DNA of 64,000 nucleotides, from NCBI GenBank assembly GCA_011009095.1, contig VTPC01000913.1:1-64000 (forward strand). The letters are read 5' to 3'. This document shows positions 12,118 to 23,500 of the stretch, piece by piece. Position numbers and translations under genes: made by a program. The DNA comes from Ignelater luminosus (Eukaryota; Arthropoda; Insecta; Coleoptera; Elateridae). The notes beneath the pieces were generated by a model, which was not told where the DNA came from, did not search any database, and was given only the letters and a program-made list of their open reading frames with translations. The first letter of the stretch is position 1, and every line of letters begins with the position of its first letter.

Positions 12118-15100
12118 TTACAATGTAGATTCTTAGGCTAACTCAAGAACTGAATTACGCAATTATATAATTTGTTTTACTGTAAAATTTTATTTGCGCA
12201 GTTAATGTTTCATTTCTGTTTTGTAAATTAAATTACAGGTACTAGAGTTGCTTACAAACCGCTGTGAACCAGCATTGCAGTTCACGATTCGTAAATTCTA
12301 TAAAGTATTTTGCATTCAAAACAAAGCCTTAGTACACTGTGTGTTTTACTTGGGTTAATTTGATAAGCAAAAGGAAATCTTTAGTGATCCTATAAGTTTT
12401 CTGAGGTTGATGACGAAACATTCGCTATCTGAACTGATATTTCTATCATTGGCACCCATAGACGTAATCAATTTTTTTACTTTTTTTGCGATTAAGCTGA
12501 CAACTAGCTATACTGTCGAACCTGCCCATCTCCGATCCTCCGAGCTAGACAAGTGGCACATTAGTTTTATGATGACAAATGTTACAAAACTTCGCTTTTT
12601 CCGTAACAAGTTTTTTAAATATTTGATGTGGGTTTCCGGTGCAAAAAATGCTCTTCCTATTTCTGTCTTGGCTCTGCGTTAAATTACCCTGCTCTTCTGT
12701 TTTTGTTACGTGTTATGGTCTATTTGTCTTCTTGTCTTAATTGAAATTTGACACAATCAGAACTTGTAAGTCGGTATCCACTTTCTAACCTTACCCATGT
12801 AGTCTTAATAATGTTTTTTGTTGCTTTTTTAACCATTGCGTCATATCAGCATTGATACTTATAATTGTAAGATATTGTGCAGGGTTGTGTTCGATATAGT
12901 GTTTAAATATACATTTTGTTTTAATTTAAGAACGAATTCAGTTGGGGATGTAGTGACAAATGCTGTAGTATCTGTTAAATCTGTACTGTTCTTGTATTGT
13001 AAAACGCTGTTAGTAGATTAAATTGTTAAAGTGATCATTCAACAGAAATGTTTTCTGACGCAGTAAACCGATGCTCTTTTCATAAGGATTACGTGAAATT
13101 AAGATTAAATTAAATAATCATAACGAAGGAAGTGGAATCCAGAACAGAAGAGTTACAATATCGAAGGGAAGGGGATAATATTATATCTTGAAGTAAACTA
13201 TCCGAAAGATTTGTTTAGGCGAAACGAGAAGCAATTCAAAGGCGAATACCTGAAATAGATTGCGTGCTTAGCATAAAGTAAGGGTTAGGCATGTCAAAAT
13301 TAATCTTGCAGACGCGTAATTTAATTTTAAAAAATACACGGTTATGAATGAGATTCTCGTGTTTTTACTCTCGTATAATATCGATCTGGAAAAAATCTCT
13401 TATTTCTGTAAGTTATTAACGTCATAATTTAAAGAAGTCTTCACTTTAAGCAGATATAAGGTTTTGACATGAAAAAGATTCGTAATTGGAGAAACTAGCA
13501 CAATCACGTTACTTTTAATATTTTATACGAGTTTCCTCAAAATGGTTTCTTTATTAAATACTTTTCCTTTGATATTTTGTTCCATGTTTCCGAGAATCTT
13601 TTATAATTTTCTCGAAAATAATATTTTAATGGTCTGTTACCGCAAATTCGTTGAAAAGCAATTTGTATTTAACTTTCTTAGGGTGGCCTGAACTGTCTTA
13701 TGAACTCTTCCTTGAAATCTTCTCTTTTTCAATTACGAAAGCTCTAAAAAATAAATTTTCAGAGCTTCACGTAAAACTTTTTGTAACTTCCTTAATAACT
13801 TCCTTCTAGATAAACCCTTGTCACTGAGTTAACAGTGTGAGAGTAGACTTAACGTGATCAAACAAAGAGGGAGAAACGTGGCATAAACCTGCAAAGATAT
13901 TGTCATTTTAAAATATATAATTCCCTAATTATCACATTGTTTGTAAACGAGGTGATGTAAAAGATAAAGCAATTAATTTACAGTACGAGACTTACAGATA
14001 AATACATTCGTTCATGGAGAATTGTGTTTGTTTGTTGGCACAAGTAAACACTTAAAGCGCATTTCTGCAATGCTTTTAAGAATAAAGCCCAAGAGACCGT
14101 TTATTTTTATTTTTATAGTTTGTTCAAAGCTTTTCAACGGCAGATGGTGCATTTTATTGATATCAGTTACCCGTTTATTGATGACATAAGTACAACCAAT
14201 TCTGAACGTTTACTACTAGTTTAGAACACGTAATGATTACATAAATCGGGTTCAATTTGTGTTAAATTGCGATGTTAATTGCTTATCTATTACATACAGC
14301 TAAGCGCGCTTTTATAACGCTGTTTTAGGGTTCAAATGGGATTTTTAAAGTCGTATATTCATCACATCAACATACAATATCCGGTAGGGTGAGATAAAAT
14401 AACATAAAATAATTTAATAAAATTAATTAATTTTATTTCCATTTCATTTACACCTTTCTACTTTAGCTTTAGTTCGCCTTTCCTCCTCCTTATGTTCTAA
14501 GTTAAATCGATTCACTGTAATTCCTTTGTATATACAGGTCTTGCATTACCTTAAGGTTTAATAGAACGTTGATTATACAGGGTTGTCACTAAATCCTAAA
14601 TAAACTGCTGTCTCAACAATAGATCTAAGTCAGTTGGTTATTCTATCAACGACTTAAAGCTACTATAAACAGTGATAAATGTCAGTAACGTTTGCTGAAA
14701 TAAATGTACATATCTGGTAGGTTGAATAGGATTTTAGTTAAGAAGATTATCTAAGATACTATTTTAGTAAAATCAACTCTTTGAAAAAAAGATGTTTGTG
14801 TGATTGCGCATAAACAGAAGATGTAATTTAATCTTAAGCTAAAAATAATTGTAACTTAAAATAATTTTAATAAGAAGAATCTTAGTGTTACATCTGATAT
14901 TTTAAGATAAATATTGCAAATCTATTTTGCATCGAGTGTAAGTGCAGTTGATAATTGACTTACCTTTTCTGTTGATAACTTAAACATACAATTGCATATT
15001 GGTGCTGAGTCAAAGTCTTTGTAATTTGCCAGCTTCAGTAGCGGGCTGAATTCTTAATCTTGTAATTTCCCACAATCTGTACTCAATTGATTTCTACTAC

Positions 15101-15480
15101 AAGCATATTTTTACTTCATGCTGTTTAACGTCTTGTTATCTTATTAAGTTTATTGCCAGTCTTTCTCTGATGTTAATACTGAAGATGCCACACTTCAATT
15201 TTAAGATATGCAAATGGCAAGGCATTGAAACAAGTTATTGAAAAACCTGTAATGCATTTATCAATTTATTGACGAAACCATAAACGAAATTGGAGCACCA
15301 TTTGCTCATAAGAGGAATTTTTGTATAGTTTCAGATAATTTTTATTTATCCACCTTCAAAATTTAATCTTATCCTTTTTTTTATAGTTGTGCACTGAAAT
15401 GTTATAAAATAAGAAACTGAAAAAAAACTTTATTGTTAACTAACGATATCCTACAACAATTACGTATAGGCTATTGAGAT
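12118..15480. other. AT-rich intergenic, nothing recognised
   Basis: More than 3 kb without a recognisable gene or element. The frames at 12407-12682 and 12836-13021 are short and low-complexity. A string TACAGGGTTGTCACTAAAT near 14577 resembles a transposon terminus, but its partner is not seen. Confidence 0.4.
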
Positions 15481-15482
15481 TT

Positions 15483-16400
15483 CCTGGATCCAAACTGCTT
15501 AGAAACAACTTTTTCCAATCGGCGAAATTAAATTGACTTTGACCCTACTTCATTCACCTGGTGATAACTTCAGTAACAAAGCAACATCCACCTTGAACTC
15601 AGCCTTTTTCAACCATCTTCCATCGCCACTTGACTTGGAAATTACATTTTCAGAAATCCTTCCTTTGACTTAAGATGCTACAAGCACATTCTCACTCACA
15701 CTTCTAAAACATTTGTGTATCCCATCTTTGTTCATCAAGGTACCTGCTATAGTTGCCAGACTTGAATTCCTGAGTCGAAGCTTTATAAAACGAGCCCTTG
15801 AGTAAACCAACCTGGGCATCCAAGAGAAAAGTTCAAACATCTTCCCGTCACTCTTTTTATACCTGCTCCAGACTTACCTCCAGACCTACAAGACATATTC
15901 GATATAGAAACCCGGTGCAAAGAATTACAATTTAGGTCAGCCTTTTCTACTTTATAAAACAAAACCAAGTCGATGAATTTCCTGTCTCACCGATGTCGCA
16001 ATCTTATTGTGCAGGTGTTCGAACACCACCAAGATGACAGATGCCATTAACCACGATTTTTGTTGAATATACATATATAAAACTACCGCCTTGGATTAGG
16101 TTGCGGTGTATCAGAAGGGGTATGCCCAGCGAGTTTACTTTTGCAGTGAACTGGAAACCAATTCGACAACAAAACGAGTTTGTTGCTTTATAAAGGCATT
16201 GCATGCTTAATTTTCCTTCATGGTTGAAGCCTACACCGGTCATAGCCAAGATTAAATTAAATTGACTGCGTCCTGATTTATTGGCCCCAACTAAAACAGA
16301 ATAAAAACAATCCTGGTTACCGTCAATCTTACAGCAGCAACCATTGGCCACTTTTGCCTCATCAATCCGCACCAGCTGCATAGCAAATAGCTACCGCTTC
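15483..16400 (-). other. Unrecognised coding-like block with 125-codon open frame
   Basis: This block is richer in GC than its flanks and reads more like protein on the minus strand than the surrounding DNA. The clearest part is 16004-16381 (125 codons from an ATG), a mixed-composition peptide with CCCKIDGNQDCFYSVLVGANKSG, MTGVGFNHEGKLSM and a GGVRTP end. A second frame at 15783-15968 continues with CRSGGKSGAGIKRVTG. Different frames and stops join them, so this may be a decayed gene or transposon. A stop lies four codons upstream of the first ATG. I do not recognise the family and assign no function. Confidence 0.3.
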
Positions 16401-17024
16401 AAAATAACGCATCGACTACCTACACAAACATTTAATGAATATAAAAAAATTTCTTGAAAGTTTGATGTATAGAATGTGTATATGTTAGTGAAAATTCCAC
16501 GAAGTGAAGGTATTTTTGATTTGCACGTTCCGTAAATTACTCCGGTACTGGTTTCGTAGGTATTGGCTACATTCCTAACATTCTGAAAAGAATTCTAGGT
16601 TTATTTAGAATGTGAATCTTTCAAATGTTGAGTTTTCTTTTTGTTTTGAAAAACAATCATGAGACCTTTTTATCAAATATTGAAGTTTTAATTTTTTAGT
16701 ATTTAATTGTGTCATGTGTGTAACTAAAGGTTTCTTGAGTTTTGGTTACCTTTTAATTTATGTTTTGAAGCAATCTTAAACAAGTCTGTACAAAAACGTA
16801 ATCTTTGTCATATTATAAAAGTTGGTTGTTAAACTATTTTCTTTTTGTATAAATGTATACTGCGTTTGAAAAGCAAACTACAAGTAGGCCGTGATTTATT
16901 TTTTAATTGCTCATGTCTAAACCAAAACAGTTTTAATGTCATTTGAATTGTCAATGTCAATGTCATTTTGATTTTCTGATTACATTTAATAAACAAGTCT
17001 CAATTTTGTCACAATGACAAACAG
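16401..17024. other. AT-rich intergenic, nothing recognised
   Basis: About 0.6 kb of AT-rich sequence that ends in the TTAA target (17025-17028) of the piggyBac element to the right. Confidence 0.4.
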
Positions 17025-17028
17025 TTAA

Positions 17029-18314
17029 CCCTCATAATACCGGAATTTTTCTGCAACACGTGATGCCACTGGGGTCAATAATGACCCCAAAACTTTCTAC
17101 TAGACAGTATAATATTTATGAAAAAATACTATGCTAGCGCTTGGAATATTTTCGGTTCACGTTTTAATTTTTGAGTTTCTTGCGAATGGCGTTGTGATGT
17201 CGAGGCTTTTTCTGAGCTTCTTCCAGTAACAACTAATTCTTTTCCTAGCTGCATGAGAAAGTCTTGTCATTTATAACCTTTTTTATTCTCCAATCTTCGT
17301 TTAGGTGACACCATATAATGTAAGTGTTCAGCACATTAATGTCTATCATGTTATAAAAAACAGTCACAGGCCATTTTTTTGCTTGCCTTTTGACGGTGTA
17401 CGTTCGAACAAGCTTGTCCATTGTGTCTACACCGGACATTCTTTTATTGTAATCAATGATCATTTGCAGCTTTTTCTTTTCAGTTTCAGAAATTTGACTA
17501 CTGTCATGCATAGTCAATAGCAAGGTGACGATTTTCCCTTTTTTTGGACAATAGAAGGCTAACATGGTTTTGTCTTGATAACCAAATATTGTTGAATATA
17601 CATCTCTCCTACGCGTGGTCACTAATTCCTGGGGAGTTCTGGTTTATTTTTTCGATTTGTACCAAGCAATGTTAAATTTTTCTTTTCCATACTTCTCTGA
17701 TATGAACTGTTTCAAGGGGCACCTACCGCGGAAAGTAAGCAGCTGCTCGTCAACGGTCAGATTTTTGTAGGCTATGTATGAATCTTGTAATGTGGGTAGC
17801 CATAATTTAAAAAGATCTAATGGACGATAATTTATCTGGATCTCGATTTCTTCTTCTGGCTTTAGCATTATCAAAACGGAGACATTGAAAAATTGTAGTG
17901 AACCTGCTTTTACTCATCATTTTGTTGAATATGGGACGTCCATCTTCTACATTCCACAAATTAGTAATTTCTTCGTTATGAGATTTGTAAACGCCTGCCA
18001 ATGTGAACAAGCCAACAAATCCTTTATTCTGAACAAACAGTTAGACATGAGAAGATATCTAAATAAATGAAAAAATAGTAGAGGCATAATAAAATAGCGT
18101 ATTTAATAACTGGGGTCACTGAGACCCCAATGGTATTACATGTGACTCTTTTATTTTTTAGCAAGATTATACAAGCTACAAAAATTTTGCTCGAGCTAAA
18201 CTTAGAAAACAATATTTTAGGAACAGACAATTTTGTTCAGAATTTTTAGTAAAAAAAATTAATGGAAAAATACCTTCAAATTACGCGTGGGGTCTCTAGT
18301 GACCCTATGAGGAT
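17029..18314 (-). mobile_element. piggyBac element, internally deleted
   Basis: About 1.29 kb between TTAA tetranucleotides (17025-17028 and 18315-18318), the piggyBac target. The ends are short, diverged inverted repeats: left CCCTCATAATACCGG and right, on the other strand, ATCCTCATAGGGTC. Three palindromes built on GGGGTC/GACCCC lie near the ends: 17070-17089, 18111-18129 and a diverged one at 18288-18305. Autonomous relatives are about 2.4 kb, so roughly half is missing. The exact right-hand base is uncertain by one or two positions. Confidence 0.75.
17140..18010 (-). pseudogene. piggyBac transposase, deleted and frameshifted
   Basis: Three minus-strand frames in order. At 18010-17807 is an N-terminal piece with FTTIFQCLRFDN. 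At 17874-17644 is LWLPTLQDSYI followed by LTVDEQLLTFRGRCPLKQF, the segment around the second catalytic aspartate. At 17640-17245 is RRRDVYSTIFGYQDKTML and then YNKRMSGVDTMDKLVR, which holds the third catalytic aspartate. Comparison with the family's usual order suggests about 80 residues are missing between the second and third frames, at a junction near 17640. C-terminal sequence continues out of frame to about 17140. No cysteine-rich tail is seen, unlike the 5-kb relic, so the two belong to different piggyBac lineages. Confidence 0.8.
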
Positions 18315-18335
18315 TTAAACTGAGGTTATAATATA

Positions 18336-18814
18336 CCGATGAACAAAAAATAACGTTACACGTATTATGGTGTTTAACAGAACTTTTTCAGTGCCCGATC
18401 TCATACATCAAGGGATGTGACAGACTATCTTCTTGCTGTGGGAGTTACTCTTATGGATTTCCTTTCCTTAAGATCAAACTTGAATACTATTGAGCACTTA
18501 TAGGACAAGCTTGGAAAACATGTTAGGAATCGATCATCATTTTCTAAGACACTGAAAGAGCTGTAAACTGCTGCTGGGAAAGAATGACAATATCCTATAG
18601 AAATTCATTCAAAACCTGATTAGAAAAATGAATATAAAAATGCAAGCTGCTACAAATGCAAGAAGAAGCAATACTCGCCTTACTAGAAATCAATTGTAAT
18701 TGACAAATCAAATAATTGAAATTGATTTTCATTTAGCTTTAACTATATACGATAGAATAGTTTTCAATTTAAATAAAGATATTGCTGTGGCCTGTTTATT
18801 TTTGCCCGCCAGTG
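18336..18814 (+). mobile_element. Tc1-like element, internally deleted remnant
   Basis: A 479-bp remnant. The right end reads TTTTTGCCCGCCAGTG followed by TA (18815-18816), a typical Tc1-family terminus. The left end after TA at 18334-18335 is a diverged counterpart. From about 18440 to 18690, plus-strand frames show the C-terminus of a Tc1 (DD34E) transposase: a NTIEHL-like segment (NPIEHLWD in relatives), KLGKHVRNRSSFSKTLKEL, and then an IRKMNIKMQAATNARRSNTR-like end. Stops and frameshifts interrupt it. The N-terminal and central parts are gone. Confidence 0.65.
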
Positions 18815-18816
18815 TA

Positions 18817-19269
18817 TTACATTAATTCAAATACGTACTTCAAGAGTTATTAAAAATATCCTGGCCTACTGGAGATTTCCAAATATGCTATAGACATACA
18901 TTGAACGCTTATCTTAAAAATGACTGTCTGCTACAATATCGCCGCACCACCGCGTTTACTATAGAATTTAAATTATTTTTAACTAGAGATAATGTAACAG
19001 AAAAAGACAAAAAAAGGAAGGAGAAAGTAGTCTTAGCTGTGTTTGATTTAAAAAGAGAAGACCCAAGGAGATAGATCCTGGACAAAATAAAATTTTGCTT
19101 AATGGTCGACAGTGTCGTCATTGGCCCTAATTGATGTTAGCAGATCTCATTGACATCTACCCAATCTCCAAATAATTGTGGACAATTGGACATTGCTCTT
19201 CTACCAAGCGAAGTTAAAATATTGAAGATGTGAAACAAATAAGACGATAAAGCACATCATGTGTAGATA
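18817..19269. other. Intergenic, nothing recognised
   Basis: A spacer of about 450 bp between the Tc1 remnant and the rosa-type mariner. No reading frame or repeat in it is convincing. Confidence 0.4.
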
Positions 19270-19271
19270 TA

Positions 19272-20574
19272 AAAAGTTTTCCAATAAGAGGTGTTATTTT
19301 GAATAGCCCGCTATTTCGGTAGATGTCACTTTTGAAGCTATCATTTTCTGACATTTGACAAGTAGAAACTACGCCATTAATAAATATGGAACGATACACG
19401 CTTCAACAACGCATTGAAATTATTAAAATTCACTATAAAAATGGTGAAAATTTGGCAGAGACGGTTCGTAAAACTCGAACATTTTTGGGTCACCGTGAAG
19501 CACCTTGTCGGACCGCAATACAGAAATTGGTGAAAAAATTCGAGCTCTTGGGACAAGTTAGTGATGTGAAGAATAAAACCCGTGCACGTCGCTCAAGAAC
19601 AGCCGAGAATATTGCTGTTGTAGCCGAAAGTGTTAAAGAAAACCCAGGTTTGTCCATTCCTCGTCGTTCTTTGGAATTAGCCATTCCACAAACGTCATTA
19701 CACCGTATTTTTCATAAAGATTTGGGTCTTAAGGCTTATAAAGTCCAGTTAACACAAGAACTCAAGCCGGCCGATCATCAACAACGTCGTGTCTTTGCTG
19801 ATTGGGTCGTTGAAATGCATGAAAATGATCCAGAATTCCATCGAAAAATCATCTTGAGTGATGAGGCCCATTTCCACTCGGTGACTTCGTCAACAAGCAA
19901 AATTGTCGGATCTGGGGCTCAGAAAATCCAAGAGTTATTGTTGAAAAGTCTCTCTATCCTCAACGTGTGACTGTTTGGTGCGGTTTATGGTCCGGCGGAG
20001 TCATTGGACCTTACTTTTTCGAAAATGAGGCTGGAGCAACAGTTACGGTGACTGGATTGCGCTATCGAGAGATGATTAACGATTTTTTATGGCCGGAATT
20101 GGATGGTATTGATCTGGACAACGTTTACTTTCAACAAGACGGCGCTACGTGCCACACAAGCAACGAAACCATTGATCTTTTACGGAAAAAGTTTCCGGAC
20201 CGTGTTATCTCTCGAAGAGGTGATCACAATTGGCCACCGAGATCTTGTGATTCAACACCTTGCGACTTCTTTCTTTGGGGCCACGTGAAAGAGAGGTCTA
20301 CGCCAACAGCCCAGCGTCGATTCAAGACCTCAAAGATGGAATTCGTGAGGCTATCGAGGACATAGGGCAGCCACTTTGCGATTTGGTTATGGAAAATTTC
20401 ATGAAAAGGATATTGTCCTGTAAGCGTGGTCGTGGTGGTCATTTGCCTGATGTTATTTTCCACTATTAACGGCATACCTTCCTCTTTATAATGAAATAAA
20501 CATCCGATCATTTATATTAAAAAATGGCACTTTTCTTTGAATATCAAAATAACACCTCTTATTGGAAAACCCTT
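19272..20574 (+). mobile_element. rosa-type (DD41D) mariner element, copy 1
   Basis: A 1303-bp element between TA sites (19270-19271 and 20575-20576). The termini are AAAAAGTTTTCCAATAAGAG on the left and the inverted AAGGGTTTTCCAATAAGAGG on the right. It is nearly identical to the copy at 57082-58386, which lies in the opposite orientation. The 2-bp length difference is accounted for by two single-base deletions inside the transposase here. Confidence 0.9.
19386..20469 (+). pseudogene. rosa-type mariner transposase, two frameshifts
   Basis: The same 361-residue protein as at 57187-58272, but disabled by two 1-base deletions. One is near 19877 (FHLGG in the intact copy becomes FHSVT). The other is near 20294 (a run of two A bases reduced to one after GTGAAAGAG). 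Reading through these, the helix-turn-helix start MERYTLQQRIEI, the SDEAHF motif (first aspartate), QQDGATCH (second) and TPCDFFLWGH (third) are all present. A few substitutions separate it from the intact copy, such as leucine to phenylalanine in HRILHKD. The decay is slight, so inactivation is recent. Confidence 0.9.
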
Positions 20575-20576
20575 TA

Positions 20577-23500
20577 GTTGACGATTGTTGGGACTGGAAA
20601 AACATTTCTTTGTTGTATAAAGGTGTCTGAACGAAATCATGTTTGTTTTGCTGCGATTGGTGTTGATCTTCTTTCGTTGAGGTCAAGTGTTCAAATACAC
20701 GAGCTTGAAATAAACATATGTTTGTGGTGAAGTAGCTGCTAGTTGGAAATAAAAATTTTGTCCTACTTCTATTTTACAGCTAAATTTGCCCTAATTACTA
20801 CATAAAATATAATGATAAATATTCATCTCCGAGTGAAATTGTTAGCTGTGTATTACATTGCAATATTTGGGATTTGAATAATTATTGCCGATTATTCCAC
20901 TTAATGATAAGTCAGTTTACGATACAAGATTTATTTTAATTTTCCAACAAATTTGTGAATAAGTATTTTGTTAATATCCGTTTACAATGAGATCTCCAAA
21001 AAGTACAAACAAAAGATATCCAAATTTAAATGAAAACTGGAGCAACGTAAACATGAAGGTGATATGTCACAGACACATATATCCCTCTTACCTTCTAATT
21101 TCATAAACCGGATCTTCTACCGTATAAACTATGAATGTCCCTTAATAAAATTTAACACCTTCGCTGTTACGTTACGAGAAGTAGATTTTAGTAAAGCAAT
21201 TTGGTTTACTGTTTTGTTAGACAAGGTGATAAACTTCCGCAATGTCCGAGTTAACTGTTGTACTAAAAGACATTATTCTGGACTGGGTTCAATAAGGAAC
21301 ACAATTTAGTTTCGATCAGGGCCTTTCTTCCAGACAATAACTAGCACTTTAAGTACTACTCCATTTCCCCTTCGTATTTATTTATCTTCTAGTAGGTTTC
21401 TGCCACAACAGCACTTTTCGAAATTTCCTTCCCTTTACACCGTATTCTACTATACGCTTTTTAACATGGACGGGGTTACATATCCAAAATCAGACCAACT
21501 ATTCGTTGTACAAGCAGATTTTTTTAGTAATCCATTTATTAACAATTACTGTTACATTTGATTTCACATATAATTTACATTATTATTTAGATAACGAACA
21601 CTATGAATGTAAAATAAAAGCTTGCCATATTTTCAACTCATCCTTTGAGTTTATTAAAATTATAAGTAATAGGTATTTATTATTTAAATATAAAAAGTTA
21701 ATTTAATCTTTATAGAAAAATATAGCAAGCTTTTCGTTTGTGATGTAAAAAAATATTATTGTGTACCGAATTCGATGTGACTTTTCTACTCAAATTGCAA
21801 ACTATCGGATTGATGACGTTTTCTTGACTACATTTGATTGCATCTTATATCAATAAAAGACTTTTATAAAATTGCACTACTACGTAGAATTAACTAAATT
21901 TTATTATTTAAAATATTTTTGTTTTGCAACAGTTTAAAACTTGAATGTACATAATTCGTATTTATTTCTTTTATTTGGGAGAAAATTCTTGTCTTCGTCA
22001 AAATATTAATACTCTACTTAAAAAACTATCTTCTATATTTATTATCAGCAAAAAATACAAATGGGATACTTTATACCATACTTTATATGGGTATGGAGTC
22101 GTATTTAATATAAGGCGATTTCTGTTGTTCTGCACAAATGTCGTGATTTTGGCCTTTTATAAGGGAGCGTGTGAGACAAATGCTTTAGTTATTATCCTCG
22201 AAGAACTGCTGTAAAACATGTGCTACTGTCTTTCAATGTCTCTAGACTTGCTTTTACAGCTGGAAATTTTGTTGGAAATTAATCTTTTATAATGCTTCCA
22301 AGATGGTGCAAAATGTTTATTAAAATTTAATTGTTTGCTTAATCAATATAATTAACTAATTCACTATCAAGTCTAAAACTTTATGTATTTATTATTAAAG
22401 ATAATACAAATTAAAAAGAAATACCAAAGCAGACTTTATAAGTAGAATGTATTTATTAGGCTATTATGCAAAAGTTTCACTTTCTAACCTATTTTTGGTT
22501 GTAAATTCCCAGACATTTTAGTATTCTCAAAATTATGTATAAACATCAGTTAGACTTGTATTCTTCTGAATGTTATTCTTTCTATATTTAAATACTCATA
22601 AAATTAGCCCTTTTGTCTTTCAATTGGTAAAATAAATATATTTTAATATGTGCAACTATTTGTCTCCTGTTGAATACACATGATATTATTAAGAAAAATA
22701 CTGACCAGATATGATGTACAGCTAAAAGCACAATAGTCAGAAAGAACTAAAACAGGGGGGCTAAGTTCGAATCAGAAATAGTCATGGGGAGATAGGATGC
22801 AAAATTTAAATACTGAGGAATATTTTAGAACTCTTCCTGCGCTCCACAGTAAACTCGACACTAGCAGGTTTAAATTCCATGGAAAAAAATTTTTTTAAAC
22901 ACTAATTTTAAACTTGAAGATGCAGAAAAACAAATATTTTTGGTTTAATCACAAACTCTAAGTTGGATGATGTAACCTGTAGACAATAAACGAAGTAGTG
23001 CAATTAGAACTGAGTAGGAAAAATAAATTCCCGTAACTCTTTTTTGTAATCATGTATCAATTACGGTGGCGGTTTGCAGATTTCTCAAGCTGCGTAATCA
23101 TTTGGATTCTAGCTCGCATAATGCATATAAAATCTAAATTAGAACTACACATATGGTGTAGAGAACTGCACAAAAATGTTATAGGCGCACGCCTAAATTA
23201 GCCGCTAACTATGACATAAAGATTTAGAATTCGAATCGGGAGAGAAGATTCATACCTTTCACAAGATAGCCTCCACCGTTTTGCTGAAGTCATCGAAATA
23301 ATTGAATTGTTTGGTTCTCATAATATTGATCTTATCTACATAGATGTGATATTACCAGAAACTGCTTTTGCCTAAATCAACCGTTTCTCTGAAACAAAAC
23401 TGTAGTTCTATCCAGTGAGCCTTCGTGGTAGATATTGAGATATTGAGTTCCAGTTTGCAAGTCATACTTGTTTGTTCAAATTGAGAGGATTGGCTAAAAC

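Noticed and set aside
12407-12682. A 91-codon plus-strand frame
   Set aside because: Hydrophobic and AT-driven, with no recognisable motif, splice context or neighbour support.
14574-14600. TACAGGGTTGTCACTAAATCC, possible MITE end
   Set aside because: A single end with no partner found.
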